A DNA stretch of 19,303 bases from an uncultured Campylobacter sp. GTDB taxonomy: Bacteria; Campylobacterota; Campylobacteria; Campylobacterales; Campylobacteraceae. The stretch lies in contig NZ_CALKTT010000024.1 in NCBI RefSeq assembly GCF_937997535.1, positions 1-19,303 on the forward strand, in the 5' to 3' direction. The notes under the pieces are model-generated. The model ran no database searches. It saw nothing but the letters and a program-made list of their open reading frames with translations, and had not been told where the DNA came from. Below, piece by piece: positions 1-7,413 of the stretch. How positions within the stretch are numbered: the first letter of the stretch is position 1; each line of letters starts with the position of its first letter. A program made the position numbers and the translations under genes.

Positions 1-52
1 CTTAAATTCAGCATTTTTAATTAAAATGGCGCTAAATTTAACGGAGGCGGGT

Positions 53-613
53 ATGAAAAAATTTCTATTTTTGGCGCTATTTTGCGCCATTGCGGCAAAC
101 TGCGGCGAAAGCGGGCGAGCGGATAAAATTTCTGCGGCGGGCAAAACGGACAAAACAACGAGTATCGGCGAGACCGCAAGCGCGCGCTTTATAAAGAGCG
201 GCGAAGCAAGCGCCGGCTCACAAAGCAGCGCCGATGCGGTCATCCAAACGGACGGAATTTCGCGGGCGGATCTGCAAAGCTGCATCGTAAAAAGTGATGA
301 AAGCTCCTGCGAGCGCGTCGCGCGCGGTCTGAAAAGCGGCTGCGAGCGCAAAGATCAGCTATCGTGCTTTTTCTACGCAGATGCGCTCGGACGCGGCCTC
401 GGCGTAGAAAAGGACGTCGTGGCGTCGTTTGAGCTTTTTCGCGAGCAGTGCGATGCCGGCAGTAGCGAAGCGTGCTACGAGCTGTCGGTCAAATATCTCC
501 AAGGGATTGGCACCCCTCAAAGCTTTGAGCTCTCGGGGAAAGCGCTAGATAAGGCATGTAAAATGCATAACAAGCGTGCCTGCGCGGTGCTCGATCTACT
601 GCCGAAAAATTAG
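53..613 (+). CDS. Secreted Sel1/Hcp-like cysteine-paired repeat protein
   Basis: This 186-residue protein has a typical Sec signal (MKKFLFLALFCAIAA) and should act in the periplasm or outside the cell. After a Ser/Ala/Lys-rich linker (about residues 17-70) come Sel1-like helical repeats with paired cysteines: C77/C86, C97/C105, C133/C141 and C169/C177. The last three pairs are C-x7-C and recur at exactly 36 residues, which is the pattern of Helicobacter cysteine-rich proteins (Hcp), where each pair forms a disulfide. The start at 53 is chosen over the in-frame ATG at 26 because GGAGG (43-47) lies 5 nt upstream and the signal peptide begins there. There is a Cys at residue 17, but Asn before it does not fit a lipobox, so I do not call it a lipoprotein. 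A second protein of the same type follows. The molecular function is unknown; family members are scaffolds or secreted antigens. Confidence 0.8.
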   Translation: MKKFLFLALFCAIAANCGESGRADKISAAGKTDKTTSIGETASARFIKSGEASAGSQSSADAVIQTDGISRADLQSCIVKSDESSCERVARGLKSGCERKDQLSCFFYADALGRGLGVEKDVVASFELFREQCDAGSSEACYELSVKYLQGIGTPQSFELSGKALDKACKMHNKRACAVLDLLPKN

Positions 614-757
614 CGCGGTAGAGGCGATAAAATTCCAAGCTTCGATCGCAAATAGGGCGCGCGAGCCTTTGAAATTTTAGCGGGTTGCGAACGCGGCACG
701 CGATGAAGCAGTAAATCGGGGCGAGCGAGCGAATAAACAAAATCAAAAGGAGTAGAG

Positions 758-1276
758 ATGAAAGCTTTAAAGCTTGCGCTGGCGGCGGCGCTGGCGCTTA
801 GTTTAGCAAACGCGGGCAGCGAAGCCAAAGAGTTTAAATTTAGCAGCGCAAAAACTAGCGCGCTTTTAGCAAAGTGCAGTAAAAAGGACGCCGCCGCATG
901 CTACGAAGCGGCGATGAGATACGAGCTGGGCGGTCGCGGCGTCGTGCGAAACCGCCTCAAAGCGCAGAGCTTTTTCGCAAACGCGTGCGAGCTCGCCACC
1001 CTCGCCGAGCGGAAGCAGGGAGATAAAATGGGCGGCGCGAGCGGGCGCGCGATGAGCGATCTGCGCGAGCGAGCCTGTCTAGGCAACGCCGCGGCGCTGG
1101 AGAGTTTCGCGAGCGGGCAGTGCCGCAGCCTCGTGATATACGACGAGCTTTGCGAGGGCGGCTCACAGGAGGCCTGCGACAATCTGGCGCGGATGAAGCG
1201 CGATGGCTGGGCGCCCAAGGAGAGCTGCAGCGAGGAGATAGTCGCAAAATTCGGCGACGGCAAGCCGCAGAGATAA
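758..1276 (+). CDS. Secreted cysteine-rich Sel1-like protein, divergent neighbour of the first
   Basis: This 172-residue protein has a signal peptide (MKALKLALAAALALSLANA, cleavage near residue 19) and then a cysteine-rich helical body. The pairs C40/C48 and C132/C140 keep the C-x7-C spacing of Sel1/Hcp repeats, with single cysteines at 77, 107, 122 and 157. The repeat period is less regular than in the upstream protein, so this is either a decayed or a diverged copy. AAGGAG (747-752) sits 5 nt before the ATG, which fixes the start. The 144-bp gap after the first gene shows no clear promoter or terminator, so cotranscription is plausible. It probably acts in the periplasm with disulfides formed by the Dsb system. 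The exact function is unknown. Confidence 0.75.
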   Translation: MKALKLALAAALALSLANAGSEAKEFKFSSAKTSALLAKCSKKDAAACYEAAMRYELGGRGVVRNRLKAQSFFANACELATLAERKQGDKMGGASGRAMSDLRERACLGNAAALESFASGQCRSLVIYDELCEGGSQEACDNLARMKRDGWAPKESCSEEIVAKFGDGKPQR

Positions 1277-1962
1277 AATTTCACCCTATTTTGCGGCGAT
1301 AAAATTTTTGGAATTTTAGCAAAATAAAATTTGCCGAAATTTTAGTAAAGCTCGACCGAAAATGGTAACAAGGCGGACTAAATTTTAAATTCTAAAACGC
1401 GTTTAAATTCATGTATTAAGCGGCGTCGATTTTAGACTCAGCAGAGATTAGAATTTGCGGGGTAAAGCCCTTTGAATTAAAAATCTCGTGCAACGGCTGG
1501 AGCTATAATTTTAAGAACTAGAATTTAAACAAAATCTGCAATTTAATCGTGACGATATAATTTTTAGAATTTCGAGAGCGTAAAATTTATCAAAATTTTG
1601 CGTATCTATATCGAGCCGCTCCAAAACAAGCGCGAAATTTGAAATTTTAAACTGCCGTCTTGTGCGAAGAGGCAAGAATTTCAGGCAGAGGGAATTTCAA
1701 TTAATGCGGATTAAAATACAGGTGTGGCGGGCAAATGCGTGCACCGCAAGCGATGTAATTTCAAATGTAGACTCAAAGCTCGCTAGACGCGGAATTTAAA
1801 CGCCACGAGCGATAAATTTCAAAACGCCTATTTTAAAATTGCGAGGCGGGGATTTAAATTTAAGTGCGGTGAGCGATTAAATTGCAAAAGGAAGCTTAAA
1901 TTTAAATATCGCAGCTCGCAAATTATGCGTAAATTTTGCGCCTAAATTCCGCAAAATTCGGC

Positions 1963-2020
1963 GCGCGATGAACGTTTGATGGTATCGTGGCGAGACCATC
2001 AAACCAAGCTCTAATCGCGC
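1963..2020. other. Nested inverted repeat / candidate structured RNA
   Basis: An outer stem GCGCGAT (1963-1969) pairs with ATCGCGC (2014-2020). Inside it GTTTGATGGT (1974-1983) pairs perfectly with ACCATCAAAC (1995-2004). The apical part can add three more pairs (TCG 1985-1987 with CGA 1991-1993) after one A-G mismatch, leaving a three-base loop. The two-tier shape stands out from the AT-rich surroundings. No T-run follows on the plus strand, so it is not a standard intrinsic terminator. It lies upstream of the CoA-transferase promoter, so it is not in that gene's leader. A small RNA, a protein-binding site or a mobile-element end are all possible. Confidence 0.5.
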
Positions 2021-2168
2021 TTAAAATCCTATCTACCGAGCGCTTGTGCAAGCGTGTATTTCAAACCGCCGAAGCAAAAAAGCCTGATCGGAGGCGTTTT
2101 GAGGCGTATCCCAACCGACCGCCCCCATATTTTGCTCTATAGCCTAGCTCGTGCACGAAATTTTAGAT

Positions 2169-2197
2169 TTTGAAATTTAGCGCAAAAATATTATAAT
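2169..2197 (+). promoter_or_regulatory. Sigma-70 promoter of the CoA-transferase gene
   Basis: A perfect -10 box TATAAT (2192-2197) is preceded by a weak -35 box TTTGAA (2169-2174) with a 17-bp spacer. Transcription would start near 2204, giving a leader of about 23 nt with AGGA (2216-2219) as ribosome binding site before the ATG at 2227. Confidence 0.6.
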
Positions 2198-2226
2198 TTC
2201 GCCCAAATCACGGCTAGGACTGAAAA

Positions 2227-3735
2227 ATGAACTCACGCGTGCAAAACGAATATCTAAAATCAAAAATTATGAGCGCCGAGGAGGCCTGCGAGCTGATCCC
2301 AAACGGCGCATCGGTGGGCTTTAGCGGCTTTGTTGGGGCGGGCTGCGCGCTAGCGCTACCACAAGCTCTGGCACAACGAGCGACGGCGCTGCACGAAAAA
2401 GGCGAGCCCTATCAAATCGAAATTTTTACAGGTGCATCGACCGATCCGCTTTTAGACGGAGTTTTGACAAAAGCAAGTGCCGTGAGCTTTCGCGCGCCGT
2501 TTTTTACGGATGCCGATATGCGCCGTGCGATAAATAGCGGCGCCGTGCGATACACGGACGTGCATCTATCAAGCCTTGCTGCTCAGCTTAAGGCGGGCTT
2601 TTTTCCACATCTAAACTTTGCTGTGATCGAAGTGGTAGCGATTAAAGAAAGCGGCGAGCTCGTGCCGTCCACATCGCTAGGCAACAACCAAGCCTGGCTC
2701 GATATCGCCGATCGCGTGATTTTAGAAGTGAATTACTATCAGCCGCTTGAGCTGGAGGGCATTCACGACGTTACGGATCTGCGCCTGCCGCCGCACACTG
2801 CGGATCTGCCTATCAAGCAGGTAGGCGATCGCGTAGGCAGCCCTTACATGCATGTAGATTCTGCCAAAGTAGTCGCTGTCATAGAGGCTAGGACGCATGA
2901 TCGCGTCAATAATTTTACTGCCGTGGATGAAATTTCAAGTGCGATTGGGCGCAACGTCGTAAAATTTCTAAAAAACGAGGAAGCTTGCGGCAGACTTCCC
3001 GCAAAGAAGCTACTGCCGCTACAATCGGGCATCGGCAACGTCGCTAACGCCGTGCTTAGCTCGCTACAAAATGCTGGCTACCAAGGGCTGCAGTGCTACT
3101 CCGAGGTGATCCAAGACGGCATGCTAGATCTCATCAAAAGAGGCGTCGTAGGTACTGCAAGTGCCACAGCGCTATCGCTTAGCCCCGCAGGCGTCGAGGA
3201 ATTTCAAAAAAACATCGATTTCTACCGCAAGCACATCATACTGCGCTCACAAGACGTCTCCAACTCGCCAGCACTCATCAGAAGGCTTGGCGTCGTATCG
3301 ATGAATGGCATGCTAGAGGCAGATATCTACGGCAATGTAAACTCCACTAACGTCATGGGTTCGCAGATGAAAAACGGCATCGGCGGTAGCGGTGACTTCG
3401 CTCGCAACGGATATTTGTCGCTATTTTTAAGCCCGTCACTCGCTAAGGGCGGCGCGATCAGCGCTATCGTGCCATTCGTGAGTCACGTTGATCATACCGA
3501 GCACGACACTCAAGTCATCATCACCGAATACGGCATCGCCGATCTGCGCGGTAAATGCCCTCGTGAGCGGGCTCGCGCGATGATAAGCATCGCGCATCCC
3601 ACTTACCAAGACGCGCTGAGAGATTATTTCGAGCGGGCATGTGCGCAGCCCTGTGCGGGGCATACTCCGCACATCCTAAGCGAGGCGTTGTCGTGGCATC
3701 AAAGATTTAAGGATACGGGGAGTATGAAGGCTTAG
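2227..3735 (+). CDS. Succinyl-CoA:acetate CoA-transferase / acetyl-CoA hydrolase family
   Basis: This 502-residue cytosolic enzyme belongs to the class I CoA-transferase group that includes AarC, Cat1 and ScpC/YgfH, and its length is typical. The catalytic glutamate is E293 in the context YSEVIQDGM. The CoA-binding loops QSGIGNVANAV (266-276) and GIGGSGDF (384-391) are intact, as is the early glycine-rich loop GFSGFVGAG (31-39). These enzymes move CoA between succinyl-CoA (or propionyl-CoA) and acetate. In an asaccharolytic, fumarate-respiring Campylobacter this would join acetate and succinate metabolism and could replace succinyl-CoA synthetase. Which acyl-CoA is preferred cannot be read here. 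It is a single-gene unit with its own promoter, AGGA ribosome binding site, and a convergent neighbour. Confidence 0.9.
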   Translation: MNSRVQNEYLKSKIMSAEEACELIPNGASVGFSGFVGAGCALALPQALAQRATALHEKGEPYQIEIFTGASTDPLLDGVLTKASAVSFRAPFFTDADMRRAINSGAVRYTDVHLSSLAAQLKAGFFPHLNFAVIEVVAIKESGELVPSTSLGNNQAWLDIADRVILEVNYYQPLELEGIHDVTDLRLPPHTADLPIKQVGDRVGSPYMHVDSAKVVAVIEARTHDRVNNFTAVDEISSAIGRNVVKFLKNEEACGRLPAKKLLPLQSGIGNVANAVLSSLQNAGYQGLQCYSEVIQDGMLDLIKRGVVGTASATALSLSPAGVEEFQKNIDFYRKHIILRSQDVSNSPALIRRLGVVSMNGMLEADIYGNVNSTNVMGSQMKNGIGGSGDFARNGYLSLFLSPSLAKGGAISAIVPFVSHVDHTEHDTQVIITEYGIADLRGKCPRERARAMISIAHPTYQDALRDYFERACAQPCAGHTPHILSEALSWHQRFKDTGSMKA

Positions 3736-4130
3736 AGCGAATTTGCTTGAGCTAATGGGCTAAAGCTTAAACCCATTCTTGCTGAAGTGGGAAGTTTGCA
3801 CTTAAAAATTTCGCCTGCATTTGAAGGCTCTATCGCTAATTAGAGCAAAGCTCGTTAAAATTTTTATTTTCAAAGCTCGCGCGAAATGTTATAAAACGAA
3901 TAGATCGAAATTTGCGCCATAAAATTTTAAAATTTGCAGGCGGATTTAAGGCATGGCAATCCTAGCTATAAGGTGCGCGCTATAAGTTTGCGATAAAACC
4001 GCGTAGTATTTGCCAAGATAAATTCCGTATTAAAACAGCAGCTTGCTAAATCAAAATTTATCACCTTACGAAGGCGATCTTTGGCTCGTAAATTTAAAAA
4101 GGCGGGCTATAAAGCTACGACGAGATGAGA
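3736..4130. other. Convergent intergenic region, no gene seen
   Basis: This 395-bp stretch separates the 3' ends of the CoA-transferase and the GGDEF/EAL gene. It holds a possible hairpin just after the CoA-transferase stop, a perfect AAATTTTAAAATTT palindrome (3922-3935), and a short direct repeat GCTATAAG at 3965-3972 and 3979-3986. I see no credible ORF, tRNA or promoter. Confidence 0.5.
3754..3777 (+). terminator. Possible terminator hairpin after the CoA-transferase
   Basis: AATGGG (3754-3759) pairs with CCCATT (3772-3777) around a 12-nt loop, 18 bp past the stop codon. There is no clear T-run after it, so intrinsic termination is only a guess. Confidence 0.25.
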
Positions 4131-6551
4131 TTAGAATTTTATCCTCGAAGGCTCCATCGGCTTGCTGTAGAAGTAGCCCTGCATATATTTAATCCCCATC
4201 TCTTCTAAGATGATTGAAATTTCGTGGTTTTCTACGTATTCGGCGATGAGCTCGTAGCCCTGCTTGCGCGCGAAGTTAGCGATCGTTTCGACGATGGCGC
4301 GCGAGTTTTTGTCGTTTGCGATGTTTTTGATGAGCGCTCCGTCGATCTTTATGTAATCCACGTCAAGCGTTAAAATTCTATAGTAGTTGGAGTATCCGCT
4401 GCCAAAATCGTCTATTGCGACCTTGCAGCCGTAGTTTTTGGCTACGGCGATGAAGCTTCTAAGGCTCTCGTAATCGTCGAATTCCTCGCTTTCTAAAATT
4501 TCAATAAATAAATTTGAAGCGTTTGGGCTGGATGCAAGCTTGCGCTCTAAAAGCTCCTTGATGCCTTCGTTTGCGATGTCAAAATATGAAAGATTTATGC
4601 TAAAGCAAGTCCCTGCGAAGCGGTCTAGCAAGCGAAAGGCTTCGTTTATTACGACCTGAGTTAGCGGGATGTAAAGCGAGGTTTGCTTTGCGATATCGAT
4701 AAACTCACCCGGGCAGCGTGTTTTGCCTGAGCGGCCGATTAGGCGGATTAGAATTTCATATACTAACGGGACATAATCACCGCCCTCGGTGCCGTAGGTG
4801 TTACCACTAGGATCGCGGTGAGTAATATCAAATATGGGCTGAACAAGCACAAAGACTTGATTTTTCTTGATCGCGTTTTGAATAGTGTTGATCATAATCT
4901 GATTTTGCAGATATTTTTCCTCAATCGCATTTGGACGCGAGTAAAAGCCCACGTGCTCGTTTTTGCTCTGCGCCTCATACATCGCCATAACCGCCTGAAA
5001 GACCCTATTAGCGCCGCCCGCTACGTCTGCACGCTCGCTTACGCCCATCGTGATATTTAAAGGCGCGGAGGCAAAGCCCTCGGTGGTATGGAGATTAAAG
5101 ACCTTGTCGGTAAAATATTTGTTTATGATCTCCACGTCGCGCGCGACATTTAGTCCCTCGTAAAATAGGCAAAACTCATCCGATTGGATGCGAAAGATAC
5201 TGGCTTTGATCTCGTGCGATTCGATACACATCGCAAGCGTACGCGCAAAGGAGCGCAGAATTTCATTCGTCGTCTCCGCCTTGTAAAAAAGCCGTAAATT
5301 TGCAAAATTTACGATAGTGATGTAGATCGCTACGCCCGTTTTTTCGGCGTTTATTAGCTCATATAGCGCTGCTTCGTTGCCCTGGCCCGTAAGATGATCG
5401 ATATAGACTTGATTGTTTAAGCTCTCCTTTGCGCTCGCAAGAGCTAGTTTCATAATCTCGCGCTCGCCGATGTCATGAGCGTAAAGCGCATATAACGGCG
5501 GCTTGGATGCAGCGGCGATATTTGCTAGCCTTAGGCTCACATCGGTTAGTTCGCCGTTTTTACGAAGCAGGCGCGTATCTTTGGCGCTTTTATTTACCAT
5601 CGCAGGAAGTTCGATCCCTTTATCTTTGGGCATCAAAACTCCAAGATCGCTTCCTTCCAGCTCGCTTTGTTCGTAGCCGCTTAAGCTAAGCACGCTTTTA
5701 TTAGCGTATAAAATTTTAAAGTTTTGATCTGCTAAAACTATCGCTTCGCCTGCTTGTTCGCATAGTGCGTGATAGGGCGCGAGGGCGCGTTTACTACGCA
5801 AAGCATCGGAATTTATGATGTAAGTAAGCAGTAAAAACGACAAAAACACCGCCGTGTAAAGCATCGTCATTTGCATAAACGAGCCGTAGAATTCCTCGCT
5901 AGCGTAAGAAAATCGTTCGCGCAGACTTGCGAAGCGCTCGTTGAGCAACGAGAGATTATCGCTTACGATGATATTTTGACGCTCGAAATTCCTTAAAATT
6001 TGCCGCGCGATTCCTATAAACGCAGCTTCGTCGGGGCTTGACGCATCTGCGCTTTCTAACGCGCTTTTTAAAGCAGAGATCTCGGAGCGATTTTTATAAT
6101 TAAGCCCTAAAATTTGAGAGTAGAGATTTGCTCTTTGCGCATTTGCGCCACTGGATAAAAATTTTTGCTGCAGACTTTGAAAAAGGATTAAATTCTGCGA
6201 ATTTAAAGCCCCAAGCTCGTCCAAAAGTGAAATTTTATCGCTAAAAGCGCTTCCGATCGCGCGCACATCGCTGCTAAGTCCGATTTTATCGATGATTTTG
6301 TCTTTTTGTAAGGCTTGCAGCACCTGATAGATGCCGCGCATATCGGCATTTGCAATCGAAAAGTCCCTTCTTGCGATCTTTGCATCAAATAATATATTTA
6401 AGCGGTTATCGGCGTTATCGATCAAAGCTAGCTCGCGCGAAATCGTGCTAAATCTCGCTACATCTCTTAGCGACGAGAAATAATTCCCGGCGATGATTAT
6501 GCCTAATATCATAATCCCCACCATCAAAGCCCACATTATCTTATCTTTCAT
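4131..6551 (-). CDS. Membrane PAS / degenerate GGDEF / EAL cyclic-di-GMP protein
   Basis: This 806-residue inner-membrane signalling protein has TM1 at about 7-27, an extracytoplasmic helical sensor region (about 28-225), TM2 at about 228-247, a PAS domain (about 262-360), a GGDEF-like domain (about 383-540) and an EAL domain (about 550-806). The GGDEF signature is QSDEF (456-460), so the cyclase is probably inactive or only a GTP-sensing module. The EAL domain keeps the usual catalytic set: E599-x-L-x-R603, N653, E684, D714-D715 (in DDFGSGYS), K735, E771, and the QGYFYSKP loop (791-798). It is therefore predicted to be an active c-di-GMP phosphodiesterase. It overlaps the preceding gene by 11 bp and has GGAGG (6558-6562) 6 nt before its ATG, indicating translational coupling. 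Its input signal is unknown, but operon position suggests a redox or periplasmic cue. Confidence 0.92.
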   Translation of the reverse strand: MKDKIMWALMVGIMILGIIIAGNYFSSLRDVARFSTISRELALIDNADNRLNILFDAKIARRDFSIANADMRGIYQVLQALQKDKIIDKIGLSSDVRAIGSAFSDKISLLDELGALNSQNLILFQSLQQKFLSSGANAQRANLYSQILGLNYKNRSEISALKSALESADASSPDEAAFIGIARQILRNFERQNIIVSDNLSLLNERFASLRERFSYASEEFYGSFMQMTMLYTAVFLSFLLLTYIINSDALRSKRALAPYHALCEQAGEAIVLADQNFKILYANKSVLSLSGYEQSELEGSDLGVLMPKDKGIELPAMVNKSAKDTRLLRKNGELTDVSLRLANIAAASKPPLYALYAHDIGEREIMKLALASAKESLNNQVYIDHLTGQGNEAALYELINAEKTGVAIYITIVNFANLRLFYKAETTNEILRSFARTLAMCIESHEIKASIFRIQSDEFCLFYEGLNVARDVEIINKYFTDKVFNLHTTEGFASAPLNITMGVSERADVAGGANRVFQAVMAMYEAQSKNEHVGFYSRPNAIEEKYLQNQIMINTIQNAIKKNQVFVLVQPIFDITHRDPSGNTYGTEGGDYVPLVYEILIRLIGRSGKTRCPGEFIDIAKQTSLYIPLTQVVINEAFRLLDRFAGTCFSINLSYFDIANEGIKELLERKLASSPNASNLFIEILESEEFDDYESLRSFIAVAKNYGCKVAIDDFGSGYSNYYRILTLDVDYIKIDGALIKNIANDKNSRAIVETIANFARKQGYELIAEYVENHEISIILEEMGIKYMQGYFYSKPMEPSRIKF

Positions 6552-7413
6552 CCTGCGCCTCCGTCATATCGCCTTTAAGCGTAGCTAAAAAGCTCATCAA
6601 AGCATCAAGCTCCCCATCGCTAAGATCGTATTTTAGCAGATCCTTTGCGATCTGCCGCACCGCAAGACGCAAATCCGTCTGCCCGTTTACGTAAGGCGCG
6701 GTTTGCGTGATATTGCGCAAGCTAGGCACGCGGCGCAGCTCAAATCCATCGGAAGTGAGCCTATGCCTAGGCGCATCCTCCTCTTCCGCGCTTGGGCGAA
6801 TTTTGGTAAAGCTGCCGGTGCCTAGGCTAACGCCGTTGTGACATGCCGAGCATAGCCGCACAAAAAGCACATATCCGTTATATTCGGCATCATTTAGCTT
6901 AACCTCGCCGCGCAAAAATCGGTCAAATTTGGAATTTATCGCCGTTTTGGACTTTAAAAATTCCGCCAGCGCATCAATGAAGTTCGCCATATTCGCCTCG
7001 CCGTAAGCACTTTCAAAAGCCTGCTTGTAGGCTAAATTCTTCCTAATAAGCTCTAAAATTTTATCTTCGCTCGCATCAAGCTCGTTCGTGCCAAAGACCG
7101 ACGCTGCGATCCGCGCTTCAAAGCCCGCGAAATTATAATCGCCTAAGTAGCGGTCAAAATAATAAGAATTTATTAGCGTAGGCACGCGTCCGTCGCGCAC
7201 CGAAGCGCCCGAATCGTTTAAATAAAAATTGTGGCAGCTCTCGCAGGAGCGGCCTTTACGGCTAAATCTTACGTCGGTAAAAATTTTTGCGCCCAGCCGC
7301 GCCTTTTGCGGGTCGTATTTAGGCATCTCAAGCGGCGTAAAAAGATTGCCGCAAAGCCCCAAAACCGGCGCCAGGCTAAATATAAAACAACTTAAAGCTC
7401 GCTTCGATCTCAT
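6541..7413 (-). CDS. Di-haem cytochrome c peroxidase-like protein (CcpA/MauG family)
   Basis: This 290-residue protein has a signal peptide (basic MRSKR followed by a hydrophobic stretch to about residue 21) and two haem c sites, C57-ESC-H61 and C188-SAC-H192, in the spacing typical of bacterial di-haem peroxidases. The RVPSLRN element (228-234) matches the conserved FRTPSLRN region near the second haem. It then reads ITQTAPYVNG, where classical enzymes often have TAPYMHDG, so the usual Met-His pair in this loop is missing. It would work in the periplasm, reducing peroxide with electrons from cytochrome c, or do another MauG-like oxidation. The start overlaps the methyltransferase by 38 bp and has only a weak ribosome binding site, so coupled translation is likely. 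The altered loop makes plain H2O2 peroxidase activity uncertain. Confidence 0.85.
   Translation of the reverse strand: MRSKRALSCFIFSLAPVLGLCGNLFTPLEMPKYDPQKARLGAKIFTDVRFSRKGRSCESCHNFYLNDSGASVRDGRVPTLINSYYFDRYLGDYNFAGFEARIAASVFGTNELDASEDKILELIRKNLAYKQAFESAYGEANMANFIDALAEFLKSKTAINSKFDRFLRGEVKLNDAEYNGYVLFVRLCSACHNGVSLGTGSFTKIRPSAEEEDAPRHRLTSDGFELRRVPSLRNITQTAPYVNGQTDLRLAVRQIAKDLLKYDLSDGELDALMSFLATLKGDMTEAQDER

Larger units (their letters stand above)
1277..2226. other. Long gene-free region with repeats and stem-loops
   Basis: About 950 bp lie between the second Sel1-like gene and the CoA-transferase without a convincing protein gene on either strand. The first two thirds are AT-rich with many AAATTT/AAATTTTA words and stop codons. 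Two degenerate direct repeats beginning GAGCGAT and continuing AAATT...CAAAA occur at 1807-1826 and 1871-1891. A weak nested hairpin (CTGCC 1652-1656 with GGCAG 1684-1688, and CTTG 1659-1662 with CAAG 1673-1676) lies in the middle. The last third, 1960-2110, is richer in GC and holds the nested stem-loop annotated separately, plus CGCTTG/CAAGCG at 2041-2054. A short minus-strand frame (2033-2128, 31 codons) exists there but has no supporting evidence. The promoter of the CoA-transferase occupies 2169-2197. Confidence 0.6.

Noticed and set aside
901..1284. Minus-strand ORFs opposite the second Sel1-like gene
   Set aside because: They are rich in Arg, Ser and Pro as expected from antisense of GC-rich coding DNA, with no motif or ribosome binding site. 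The plus-strand gene has a signal peptide and a strong ribosome binding site.
2033..2128. Short minus-strand frame of 31 codons in the gene-free region
   Set aside because: It starts with an ATG and reads plausibly, but the ribosome binding site is weak, it overlaps a stem-loop-rich stretch, and there is no conserved motif. It might be worth a genome search for copies, but I do not call it a gene.
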